From positions 868,001 through 932,000 of the forward strand of contig CP006668.1 of NCBI GenBank assembly GCA_000471925.1: a DNA stretch of 64,000 nt. Reading direction: 5' to 3'. Shown here piece after piece: positions 8,611-16,880 of the stretch. The notes below the pieces were generated by a model. The model was not told the origin of the DNA and did no database searches. It saw nothing but the letters and a program-made list of their open reading frames with translations. The stretch is from Ralstonia pickettii DTP0602 (GTDB lineage Bacteria > Pseudomonadota > Gammaproteobacteria > Burkholderiales > Burkholderiaceae). The position numbers and the translations under genes are program-made. Numbering within the stretch: position 1 is the first letter of the stretch; the number at the start of each line of letters is the position of its first letter.

Positions 8611-9657
8611 ATGACCCATCCCGACCAGTCGCAGATCACCCTCCCGGCCGCCTTCCTGCGGCACGCGGAATCCCTTGCCCCGCCCAACCGCGTCTTCGGC
8701 GACGATGACAGCGCCGTGTACCGGACGCTGCTGGAATCGACCAAGGCCATCCCCTGGAAGATCGACTGGGCCACGATGGAGTTCGCCTATATCGGCCCGC
8801 AGATCGAAGCGTTGCTGGGCTGGGCGCCGTCAAGCTGGAAGACGGTCAACGACTGGGCCGAGCGCATGCACCCCGACGACCGCGACGCGGTGGTCAATTT
8901 CTGCGTGGCGCAGTCGCAGGCCGGCACCGACCATGAGGCCGACTACCGCGCGCTGACCCGCGACGGCGGCTACGTCTGGCTGCGCGACGTGGTGCACGTG
9001 GTGCGCAACGCGCAGGGCGGCGTCGATTCGCTGATCGGTTTTATGTTCGACATCAGCGAACGCAAGCGCACCGAGCAGGAACTGGCGCGGCTGCAGAAGG
9101 AGCTGGAGGACCTGTCGTTCCGCGACAGCCTGACCGGCATCGGCAACCGCCGCCTGTTCGACCGCGCGATGGAGCGCGAGTGGGTGGCCGGCCAGGCTTC
9201 GGGCAAGCCGCTGTCGCTGATCCTGGTCGATATCGACTTCTTCAAGTCCTACAACGATTATTACGGCCACCTGCAAGGCGATGAATGCTTGAAGCGCATC
9301 GCCGGCCTGCTGCAGGAGGCCGCCGGGCCGGAGGTGTTCCTGGCCCGCTTCGGCGGCGAGGAATTCGTCATGGTGCTGCCCGACACCGACGCCGAGACCG
9401 CGGTGCGCACGGCCGAGCGCTGCCGCGCGCTGATCGCCGGCCAGGCGATCGCGCACGTGCGCTCGCCGTACAACCAGTGCGTGACGGCGAGCTTTGGCAT
9501 CGGCACCATCGTGCCGGGCGAGCACGACGAGGCGTCGGCCTTCATCAATCTCACGGACGCGCAGCTGTACCACGCCAAGGACAACGGCCGTAACCGCATC
9601 GCCGCGGTGGATCGCGCGGGGATGCGGGGCGAGGCGTTCAAGGTGCATTCGCGCTGA
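8611..9657 (+). CDS. PAS-GGDEF diguanylate cyclase
   Basis: 348 residues, soluble. A PAS domain lies at about 45-155 (IDWATMEFAYIGPQIEALLGW...ADYRALTRDGGYVWLRDVV), ending in the usual C-terminal linker (SERKRTEQELARLQKELEDLSFRDSLTGIGNRR). The GGDEF domain has the active motif GGEEF (ARFGGEEFVMVLPDTDAETA), so it should make cyclic di-GMP. The RxxD inhibitory site normally found five residues before the motif is absent (GPEV there). I preferred the ATG at 8611 with GAGGC upstream to an ATG at 8518. Confidence 0.88.
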   Translation: MTHPDQSQITLPAAFLRHAESLAPPNRVFGDDDSAVYRTLLESTKAIPWKIDWATMEFAYIGPQIEALLGWAPSSWKTVNDWAERMHPDDRDAVVNFCVAQSQAGTDHEADYRALTRDGGYVWLRDVVHVVRNAQGGVDSLIGFMFDISERKRTEQELARLQKELEDLSFRDSLTGIGNRRLFDRAMEREWVAGQASGKPLSLILVDIDFFKSYNDYYGHLQGDECLKRIAGLLQEAAGPEVFLARFGGEEFVMVLPDTDAETAVRTAERCRALIAGQAIAHVRSPYNQCVTASFGIGTIVPGEHDEASAFINLTDAQLYHAKDNGRNRIAAVDRAGMRGEAFKVHSR

Positions 9658-9679
9658 GGGGGCTGCGGCGGGGCAGGCG

Positions 9680-10846
9680 TTACCAGGCGTCCTGCAGGAT
9701 GTCGATCACCTGCTGCGCGCGGTCGATGCGGCGCGGATTGGCGCGGACCCACTGGTTCTCCAGCGCCTTGTGCGCCAGCGCCTCGAAGCTCGACGGCGAA
9801 ATCTCCAGCTCACGCAGCCGCGTGGGCAAGCCGAGATCGCGGATCAGCGCGGCGATCAGCCCGGCCGCATCGGCGCCGTCCTGCCCCAGCGCGCGCGCCA
9901 TCGCCCGCTGCGCGGGCGCGGTCACCGCGAGGTTGTAGCGCATCACCGCCGGCAGCAGCAGGCAAGAGGTGATGCCGTGCGGCACGCCGAGCGCGCCGCC
10001 CAGCACATGGCCGATGCCATGGCTGGCGCCATAGCGCACGCGGTTGACGCCGCTCGCGCACAGCCACACGCCAAGCTGGCAGTCCAGCCGCGCGGCGTGG
10101 TCCGCCGGGTCGGCCTGGTGCCGGCGCAGGGCCCCGGCGAGCATGGCCAGCCCGTGCAGGCAGGTGGCGTTCGTCATCGGCTGCGCATCGATCGAACAGA
10201 GCGATTCCACGGCATGGTCGACCGCGCGGATACCGGTGGACAGCCATAGCTGCGACGGCGTATGCACCGTCATGGCCGGATCCAGGATCACGCTGGCGGG
10301 GCCGATGCCTTCCGCGGTCACGTGGTGCTTGCTGCCGCTGGCCGTATCGGTACACCCGGCCAGGTCGCTGAACTCGGCCGCCGACAGCGTGGTCGGCACG
10401 GCGATCTGCCGGCAGGGCGGCGGCGCGATGCGCGGCACGATCCGCTGCCCGGCGGCATCGACGCGTACGCGATGCGCATCCAGCGCCGCGGCCGTCCTCA
10501 CGTCCTCGGCCAAGCACACCAGCGCGACCTTGACCGAATCGATCGCGGTGCCGCCGCCGATGGTGACGACCAGGTCGGGCCGGGCCTCGCGCATGGCACT
10601 GGCCAGCGCGATCACCGAGTCGCGTGGCACATGCTCGACGCATGCATCGAAGCGCCCGACCACCTTGTCGCGCACGCTGGCGATGGCGCGGCCGACCGCA
10701 TCGGTGGTGCGGTTCAGGGTGCGGCTGGTCACCACGAAGATGCGTGCGGCGCGGCGCTGGTCGGCCTCTTCGGCCAGCACTTGCGCGGTGGGGCGCCCAA
10801 AGTGCACCCGTTCGAGGGGCAGGTAACGATAGGTTCCGGCTGGCAT
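9680..10846 (-). CDS. Iron-containing alcohol dehydrogenase (maleylacetate reductase-like)
   Basis: 388 residues of the Fe-ADH family. The cofactor-binding GGGTAIDSVK lies in the N-terminal half. The metal-binding region has DHAVESLCS and SHGIGHVLGGALGVPHG, with the histidines expected for this fold. Maleylacetate reductases and 4-hydroxybutyrate dehydrogenases belong to the same family. It is the last gene of the minus-strand operon that starts at 18128, so it probably interconverts a hydroxy acid and an aldehyde or ketone in that pathway. I chose the ATG at 10846; an ATG at 10927 would overlap the previous gene and add 27 unconserved residues. Confidence 0.8.
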   Translation of the reverse strand: MPAGTYRYLPLERVHFGRPTAQVLAEEADQRRAARIFVVTSRTLNRTTDAVGRAIASVRDKVVGRFDACVEHVPRDSVIALASAMREARPDLVVTIGGGTAIDSVKVALVCLAEDVRTAAALDAHRVRVDAAGQRIVPRIAPPPCRQIAVPTTLSAAEFSDLAGCTDTASGSKHHVTAEGIGPASVILDPAMTVHTPSQLWLSTGIRAVDHAVESLCSIDAQPMTNATCLHGLAMLAGALRRHQADPADHAARLDCQLGVWLCASGVNRVRYGASHGIGHVLGGALGVPHGITSCLLLPAVMRYNLAVTAPAQRAMARALGQDGADAAGLIAALIRDLGLPTRLRELEISPSSFEALAHKALENQWVRANPRRIDRAQQVIDILQDAW

Positions 10847-10892
10847 CAGTATTCCGAAGCGATAAAGCGTCAATGAGTGGCGGCGCCGGTGC

Positions 10893-12533
10893 TCAGGCTG
10901 GCTGGCGAGGCGATGCATCGGGGGCATGCGCGGCGTATTCGCGCTCGCGCAGCAGGCGCCGCATCAGCTTGCCGCTGGCGGTCTTCGGCAACGCTTCGAC
11001 GAATGCAATGGCGCGTGGGTACTTGTAGGGCGCGGTGACCTGCTTGACATGGTCCTGCAGCGCGCGCACCAGCGCATCGCCTGGCTCGAAGCCGGGCCGC
11101 AGCGTGACGAAGGCCTTGACGATCTCGCCGCGCTCCACGTCGGGGCTGCCCACCACCGCGCATTCCAGCACCGCGGGATGCTCGATCAGCGCGTTTTCCA
11201 CTTCCATCGGGCCGATGCGGTAGCCGGCCGAGCTGATGATGTCGTCGCTGCGGCCGTCGTAGTACAGGTAGCCGTCGGCATCGGCGTGGGCCAGGTCGCC
11301 GGTCAGCAAGTATTCGGTGCCCTCGTGCTGCACGCGGGTCGACGCGGTCAGGTCCGGGTCGTTCCAGTAGCCGAGCATCACCTGCGGATTGGGCAGGCGC
11401 AGCGCCAGCTGGCCGCTGGTGCCGGGCGGCAGGGGATGCCCTTGCTCGTCCAGTATCGCCAGCGTCGAGCCCGGCAGCGGCAGTCCCATCGCGCCCGGCC
11501 GCACGGGTGCGCCGGGCGGGTTCACCACAGTCATCAGCGTCTCGGTCTGGCCGTAGCCCTCGCGCAGTTCGACGCCGGTGCCCTCGCGCCAGCGGCGCAC
11601 CACGTCCGGGTTGACCGCCTCGCCCGCGGAGACCGCCAGGCGCAGCCGGCCCAGGTCGTAGTCCGCAAAGCGCGCATTGACGAGGTGGCGGAACTCCGTT
11701 GCGGCGCCGCAGAACACGGTGACGCCATGGCGCGCGATCAGCGCCAGCCGCGTGGCGGGATCGAACGGGCCGTTGTAGAACAGCACGGCAGTGCCCGCCG
11801 ACCATGGCCCGAACAGGATGCTGGTGCCGGCCTTGCTCCAGCCGGTATCGGCGGTGCACCACATCAGGTCGTCTTCGCGCAGGCCCTGCCAGTCGCTGGC
11901 GGCCACGCGCCAGCTATAGAGCGCGCGCGATGCGTGCAGCACGCCCTTTGGATTGCCGGTGGAGCCGGAGGTGTAGTAGAGGATGGCCGGCTCGTCCGGC
12001 GCCATGTCGGCGCAAGCGAAATCGGCGTCGCAGGCGGCCAGCGCTTCGTCAAAGTCCAGCCATCCGGGCGCGCCGCCCACGGCAATGCGGGTGTCGATGC
12101 CGGCAATGCTATCGAACTTGCCGACGCTGTCGCGGTGCGCCACCACCGCCGTGGCGCCGGCGTGGCTGATGCGGTAGCCGACGTCCTTGGCGGTCAGCAT
12201 CTCAATGCAAGGGATTGGCACCGCGCCGAGCTTCAGGCATCCCACCATCGCCACCTGCCAATGCGGGATGCGCGGCAGCATCACGATGACGCGGTCGCCG
12301 CGGCGCACGCCCGCGCCGGCCAGCAGGTTGGCGAAGCGGTTGGACAGGGTGCGCATGTCGCCGAAGGTAAGGCGGCGCTCGGCGCCGCTGTCGTCGCACC
12401 ACAGCAAGGCGAGCTTGTCGGGCTGCCGCTGCGCGTGCGCATCCACGACGTCGCGGCCAAAGTTGAATGTCGCCGGCAGGCACCAGCGGAAGCGGCGATA
12501 GGCGTCGGCGTACGCCTTCATCGGGTCGGGCAT
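10893..12533 (-). CDS. Acyl-CoA synthetase (AMP-forming)
   Basis: 546 residues of the adenylate-forming ligase family. It activates a carboxylic acid to its CoA thioester using ATP. The phosphate-binding loop is YYTSGSTGNPKGV. The later motifs GYGQTE, LTGDLA and DDIISSAGYRIGPMEVE are present, and the catalytic lysine sits in PKTASGKLMRR near the C-terminus. The pattern is closest to medium-chain/acetyl-like synthetases. CCCAGGAGACAGAC precedes the chosen ATG. In this operon it would provide the entry step for the acid imported by the binding protein at 16881. Confidence 0.88.
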   Translation of the reverse strand: MPDPMKAYADAYRRFRWCLPATFNFGRDVVDAHAQRQPDKLALLWCDDSGAERRLTFGDMRTLSNRFANLLAGAGVRRGDRVIVMLPRIPHWQVAMVGCLKLGAVPIPCIEMLTAKDVGYRISHAGATAVVAHRDSVGKFDSIAGIDTRIAVGGAPGWLDFDEALAACDADFACADMAPDEPAILYYTSGSTGNPKGVLHASRALYSWRVAASDWQGLREDDLMWCTADTGWSKAGTSILFGPWSAGTAVLFYNGPFDPATRLALIARHGVTVFCGAATEFRHLVNARFADYDLGRLRLAVSAGEAVNPDVVRRWREGTGVELREGYGQTETLMTVVNPPGAPVRPGAMGLPLPGSTLAILDEQGHPLPPGTSGQLALRLPNPQVMLGYWNDPDLTASTRVQHEGTEYLLTGDLAHADADGYLYYDGRSDDIISSAGYRIGPMEVENALIEHPAVLECAVVGSPDVERGEIVKAFVTLRPGFEPGDALVRALQDHVKQVTAPYKYPRAIAFVEALPKTASGKLMRRLLREREYAAHAPDASPRQPA

Positions 12534-12587
12534 GTCTGTCTCCTGGGCGCTGCGATGGCGCCACGGCAATTGTTATCAGGTACGGCG

Positions 12588-13766
12588 CTAGATCACGGCG
12601 AGATCGCGTAGGCGCGCGATCTCGCCGGCAGAATAGCCAAGCCCGGTGAGCACCGACTCGCTGTGCTCGCCCAGTAGCGGCGGTGGCAGCCGGAACGTGC
12701 CGGGCGAGGCCGAGAACTTGATCGGGAAGCCGAGTTGCGGAATGCGTCCCTCGACCGGATGGTCCAGGTGCTGCAGCATGCCGCGGTGCCGCAGCTGAGG
12801 ATCGTCAAAGGCCCCGGCCATCGTATTGACGGGGCTGGCCGGGATATCGGCCTGCGCCAGCCGCTCGACCCATGTATCGCATGGCTCGGCGCCGAACACC
12901 GCGGTCAGGATCGCCTGCTGGAGCAGGGCGTCCTCGCCCGTCGGCCACTGCATGGACTTGAAGTCCGGCCGCCCGATCAGGTCGCAGAAGCGGTGCCAGA
13001 AATGCGCCTCGATGATGCCCAGCGACAAATGGCGGCCGTCGGCGCAGCGGTACACGTTGTAGCAGGGCGCCTGGCCGATGAACGGCCGCTCGCCGCCGCG
13101 CGGCTCGACGCCGCCGAACAGGTAGTCGGCGGCGTGGTAGCACAGCCAGCTCACCAGTCCGTCGGCCATCGAGATATCGACGAACTGGCCGCGGCCGCTG
13201 GCACCGCGCGCCGCCAGCGCGGTCAGGATGCCGACCGCCGCCATCAGCGAGCCGCCGCCGACGTCGGCGATCGACAGCCCGGGCACGATCGGCCCCGTGG
13301 CCGGCGTGCCGAAGAGCTGCAAGGCACCGGTCAGCGCCATGTAGTTGAGGTCGTGGCCGGACGCCTGCGCGCGCGGACCGTCCTGGCCGTAGCCGGAGAT
13401 CGCGCAATAGATCAGGCGCGGGTTGGCCGCCGCCAGCACGTCATAGTGCAGGCCGAGGCGCTCCATCACGCCAGGGCGGAAGCCTTCCACCACGACGTCG
13501 GCCTCGCTCGCCAGCCGCAGAAACACCTCCTTGCCCTCGGGCGATTTCAGGTCCAGCGTCAGGCTGCGCTTGTTGCGGTTGAGCAGCAGGAACGAGCCCG
13601 ACTCCTGCTTGTGGATCGGCGCGAACTGCCGGTTGTAGTCGCCCTGGCCCGGCTGCTCGATCTTGAGCACGTCGGCGCCGTAGTCGGCGAGCAGCTGCGT
13701 GCAGAAGGCACCGGGCAGCAGGCGGGTCAGGTCCAGGATCTTGAGTCCTTCAAGGGCGGTGGTCAT
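12588..13766 (-). CDS. CaiB/BaiF (family III) CoA transferase
   Basis: 392 residues. It opens ALEGLKILDLTRLLPGAFCTQLLADYGADVLKIEQPG, the standard start of family III CoA transferases. Asp139 in SGHDLNYMALTGAL is the expected catalytic aspartate that forms the acyl anhydride. Such enzymes move CoA between acids without ATP; some alpha-methylacyl-CoA racemases share this fold, and racemase activity is an alternative. It lies between the synthetase and the SDR in one operon, 18 bases from the latter. Confidence 0.85.
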   Translation of the reverse strand: MTTALEGLKILDLTRLLPGAFCTQLLADYGADVLKIEQPGQGDYNRQFAPIHKQESGSFLLLNRNKRSLTLDLKSPEGKEVFLRLASEADVVVEGFRPGVMERLGLHYDVLAAANPRLIYCAISGYGQDGPRAQASGHDLNYMALTGALQLFGTPATGPIVPGLSIADVGGGSLMAAVGILTALAARGASGRGQFVDISMADGLVSWLCYHAADYLFGGVEPRGGERPFIGQAPCYNVYRCADGRHLSLGIIEAHFWHRFCDLIGRPDFKSMQWPTGEDALLQQAILTAVFGAEPCDTWVERLAQADIPASPVNTMAGAFDDPQLRHRGMLQHLDHPVEGRIPQLGFPIKFSASPGTFRLPPPLLGEHSESVLTGLGYSAGEIARLRDLAVI

Positions 13767-13784
13767 GGCTGTCAGTGGTTTGGT

Positions 13785-14558
13785 TCAGGTGGCGGTCCAG
13801 CCGCCGTCCACCAGCAGGCTGTGGCCGGTGACGTAGGCCGCGGCCGGCGAGGCCAGGAACACCGCGGCGCCGGGCACGTCCGCCAGCTTGCCGAAGCGGC
13901 CCAGCGGGATCCGCGACAACAGCTTCGCGCCGATATGCGGATGCGCCACCACGCCGGCGGTCAGGTCGGTCTGCACAAAGCCATAGGCGATAGCGTTGAC
14001 GCGGATGCCATGCTCGGCCCAGTCGTGCGCCAGCGCCTTGGTCAGTTGCTCGACACCGCCCTTGGAGGCTGCGTAGGGCACCTGCCGCTTCAGGCCGATA
14101 TGGCCGGCGATGGAGCTGATGTTGACGATGGTGCCCTGGCGGCGCGGCAGCATCGCTTCGCCCAGCAGGCGGCAGCAGCGATAGACGCCGGTGAGGTTGA
14201 TCTCCAGGATCTGCCGCCATGCCTCGTCGGTGGTGTGCTCCATCGAGGCATAGTGCGGATCGATGCCGGCGTTGTTGACGAGGATGTCGATCTGCCCGTG
14301 GCGGTCGAGCACGGTGTCGCGCAGGCGCTGGATATCGTCGTCGCTACCGACGTCGGCGCTCACCGCCATGGCTTCGCCGCCGCGGCCGCGGATGGCCTCG
14401 GCCACGGCATCCAGCGTGCCCGCGGTGCGTCCGCACACCACCACGCGGGCGCCGTGGGCCGCCAGCGCCTCGGCAATCGCGCGCCCGATGCCGCGCCCGC
14501 CGCCGGTCACCACGGCGACCTGGTCGCGCAGGTCGAACAGGTTTGCGTAGTCGTTCAT
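13785..14558 (-). CDS. SDR-family oxidoreductase
   Basis: 257 residues of the classical short-chain dehydrogenase family. Cofactor motif TGGGRGIG is near the N-terminus. NNAG, a serine in NISSIAGH and the YxxxK pair in PYAASKGG make up the active site. The C-terminus (HSLLVDGGWTAT) is typical. The start overlaps the acyl-CoA dehydrogenase stop by four bases (ATGA), a clear sign of translational coupling. It probably oxidises the hydroxyacyl-CoA product of the operon's pathway. Confidence 0.88.
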   Translation of the reverse strand: MNDYANLFDLRDQVAVVTGGGRGIGRAIAEALAAHGARVVVCGRTAGTLDAVAEAIRGRGGEAMAVSADVGSDDDIQRLRDTVLDRHGQIDILVNNAGIDPHYASMEHTTDEAWRQILEINLTGVYRCCRLLGEAMLPRRQGTIVNISSIAGHIGLKRQVPYAASKGGVEQLTKALAHDWAEHGIRVNAIAYGFVQTDLTAGVVAHPHIGAKLLSRIPLGRFGKLADVPGAAVFLASPAAAYVTGHSLLVDGGWTAT

Positions 14559-15730
14559 CGTGCGGTCTCCGTGCGCAGCGCGCGCCGTGCAATGGCCCAG
14601 CGATGGACCTCGGAAGGACCGTCGTAGATGCGGAACGCGCGCGCCTCGCGGAAGATCTGCTCCACCACGGTATCGCGCGTCACGCCCAGGCCGCCCAGCA
14701 CCTGCACGCAGCGGTCCGCGATGCGGAAGATTGCCTCCGAGCAGAACACCTTGGCCATGCTGGATTCATGCCTGCCGTGCTGGCCCTGGTCGAGCAGCCA
14801 GGCCGTGTGCCAGATCGAAAGCCGGCACATGTGGATGTCGATCTCGTTGTCGGCCAGCATGAAACCAACGCCTTCGTGCTCGCCGATCGGCTTGCCGAAC
14901 GCGTGGCGCTCGCGCGCATGGGCGGTGGCGATGTCGTGCGCGCGGCGCGCGGCGCCCAACCAGCGCATGCAATGGGTGAGCCGCGCGGGCGCGAGCCGCA
15001 CCTGCGCATAGCGCAATCCCTGGCCGACTTCACCGAGCACCTGGTCCGGGCCGACGCGGCAGCCTTCGAAGAACACCTCGGCATGGCCGCCCGCGAAGCT
15101 CTGGTCGATGCTGTCGATGATGCGCCCGATGCGGATGCCGGGCACCTGCATGTCGGTCAGGAACATGGTCGGCCCGCCGCCTTCTCCCGGCACGGTCGCC
15201 ATCACGATGGCGAAGCCGGCACCGTCCGCGCCGGTGATCAGCCATTTGTGGCCGCGGATCACGTAGCCTTCGCCGTCGCGCTCGGCCGTGGTCTGCAGCA
15301 GCCCGGGATCGGAGCCGGCGCCGGGGTGGGGTTCGGTCATGCAGAAGCAGGAGCGGATCTCCGCGGCGGCAAGCGGCCGCAGCCATCGCGCCTTCTGTGC
15401 AGGGGTGGCCACCACTTCCAGCAGGTGCATGTTGCCCTCGTCCGGCGCCGCGCAATGCAGCGCCAGCGGGCCTAGCAAGGAATAGCCGGCTTCCTCGAAC
15501 ACTACTGCGCGCCCGAGATGCGACAGCCCCAGGCCGCCCCATTCCTCGGCCACATGCGGCGCCAGCAACCCGGCGCGCCGTGCGCGGTGATTGAGTTCCA
15601 CGCGCAGCGCTTCGGTGGGGCCGTGCGCGCCGCGTCCGGGATCGGCCTCGAGCGGGATGATTTCGTCGCGGATAAACGCCGCGGTGCGCGCGCGCAGCGC
15701 TTGCAGCGAATCGGGTAAGGTGAAGTCCAT
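14555..15730 (-). CDS. Acyl-CoA dehydrogenase, ACAD10/11-like
   Basis: 391 residues of the flavin acyl-CoA dehydrogenase family (CMTEPHPGAGSD and KWLITGAD for FAD/substrate; RHAFGKPIGEHEGVGFMLADNEIDIHM in the helical domain). The usual catalytic-Glu segment YEGT is replaced by YDGPSEVHR, the form seen in ACAD10/ACAD11 and in bacterial LvaC. In those systems an adjacent APH-like kinase phosphorylates a 4-hydroxyacyl-CoA and this enzyme removes the phosphate. The kinase gene lies just upstream here (15767), which supports that reading. I chose the ATG at 15730 with GGAGACAAG upstream; an ATG five codons earlier lacks one. Confidence 0.86.
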   Translation of the reverse strand: MDFTLPDSLQALRARTAAFIRDEIIPLEADPGRGAHGPTEALRVELNHRARRAGLLAPHVAEEWGGLGLSHLGRAVVFEEAGYSLLGPLALHCAAPDEGNMHLLEVVATPAQKARWLRPLAAAEIRSCFCMTEPHPGAGSDPGLLQTTAERDGEGYVIRGHKWLITGADGAGFAIVMATVPGEGGGPTMFLTDMQVPGIRIGRIIDSIDQSFAGGHAEVFFEGCRVGPDQVLGEVGQGLRYAQVRLAPARLTHCMRWLGAARRAHDIATAHARERHAFGKPIGEHEGVGFMLADNEIDIHMCRLSIWHTAWLLDQGQHGRHESSMAKVFCSEAIFRIADRCVQVLGGLGVTRDTVVEQIFREARAFRIYDGPSEVHRWAIARRALRTETAR

Positions 15731-15766
15731 CTGGCTTGTCTCCATGGTTGCGGATCTGTCGTCCGC

Positions 15767-16876
15767 CTAGCTTGCGCGTCCGTGCGCGATGTCATGCGTG
15801 AAGTCCAGGATCGACCGGCCGATACGGCCAAAGCTGGCGAACCTGGACTCGGTGGTGGCGCCTGCCAGATAGCGCGCATGCAGTTGCAGGAACACCACGC
15901 CGAGCTTGAACAGCGCCAGCACGCGATGGAACGGCAGGTCCGACAGGTCACAGCCGGTGCGCTGGCGATAGGCTTCGGCGACCTGCGCGCGGGACGGGAA
16001 CCCGGGCGACGTGGTCGGCATCTGGCGCAGTTCGCGCACGGCCTCGGGGTCGCCCGGCTCGGTCCAGTAGCTGAGCAGCGTGGCCAGGTCGAACAGCGGG
16101 TGGCCACGGGTGGCCATGTCCCAGTCCAGCACGGCGCGCGGGCGCAGGGTCTCGGGATCGAGCACGACGTTGTCGAGCTTGAAGTCGCAGTGCAGCAGCG
16201 TGGGCTTGCCGTCGGGCGGGCAATGCGCGCGCAGCCACTGCGCCAGTTCGCGCACGGCGGGGTGCGGGGCTGCGCCGTTGAGGGCTTCGGCGCGGCGCGT
16301 CCAGCCCTCGATCGCGCGGGACAGGAAACCGTCGGGCTTGCCGAGATCGTCCAGGCCGACCTCGGCGGCGTCGGTGGTGTGCAGTTGTACCAGCAGGTCG
16401 ACCAGCGTATGGGCGATGCGCGGGCCGGCGACGCTGCTGTCCAGCCAGGGCGGCAGTTCGGCGCCGATGGTCAGGCCGGGGCGGTACTCCATCACCAGGA
16501 AGTGCGCGCCCAGCACGTCCGGGTCGACGCAATACAACAGGCTGCGCGGCGCCTGCGGGTAGCGCTGCCAGAGACGGCTGCCGAGCACGCGGTGCTCGCG
16601 CGCCATGTCGTTGGCGCCGGGCGGCAGCGGACCGGGCGGCGGGCGGCGCAGCACGCACTGGCGCCCGTCGAGGCGGATCAGGTAGTTCAGGTTGGCCAGG
16701 CCGCCGGCGAACTGCCTGGGCATCTCCGCCAGGTCCAGTTCATGGCCGAGCCCGGCGAGGTAGCGGCGCAGCCGCGCCCAGTCGAGCGGCACGGTCTGGC
16801 TGCGCGGGCGGAACCCAGGCATGTCCGGGTCCGCATGGGCGGCGGCGCGCGGCGAGGCTGGCAGGATCGTTACCAC
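15767..16876 (-). CDS. APH-family phosphotransferase (LvaA/ACAD11 N-domain-like)
   Basis: 369 residues of the aminoglycoside-phosphotransferase/choline-kinase fold. The catalytic loop is HCDFKLDN (His229, Asp231, Asn236), and the magnesium site is LDWDMA (Asp251 and Asp253). The N-terminal GGLANLNYLIRLDGRQCVLRRPP is the nucleotide-binding lobe. This subgroup is not for drug resistance: relatives pair with acyl-CoA dehydrogenases and phosphorylate hydroxyacyl-CoA. The GTG start has AAGGGG upstream, four bases after the stop of the preceding gene. Confidence 0.84.
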   Translation of the reverse strand: MVTILPASPRAAAHADPDMPGFRPRSQTVPLDWARLRRYLAGLGHELDLAEMPRQFAGGLANLNYLIRLDGRQCVLRRPPPGPLPPGANDMAREHRVLGSRLWQRYPQAPRSLLYCVDPDVLGAHFLVMEYRPGLTIGAELPPWLDSSVAGPRIAHTLVDLLVQLHTTDAAEVGLDDLGKPDGFLSRAIEGWTRRAEALNGAAPHPAVRELAQWLRAHCPPDGKPTLLHCDFKLDNVVLDPETLRPRAVLDWDMATRGHPLFDLATLLSYWTEPGDPEAVRELRQMPTTSPGFPSRAQVAEAYRQRTGCDLSDLPFHRVLALFKLGVVFLQLHARYLAGATTESRFASFGRIGRSILDFTHDIAHGRAS

Positions 16877-16880
16877 GGCG

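Noticed and set aside
15767..16876. Aminoglycoside resistance gene
   Set aside because: The fold is APH-like, but the sequence and acyl-CoA dehydrogenase neighbour fit the hydroxyacyl-CoA kinase group, not drug resistance.
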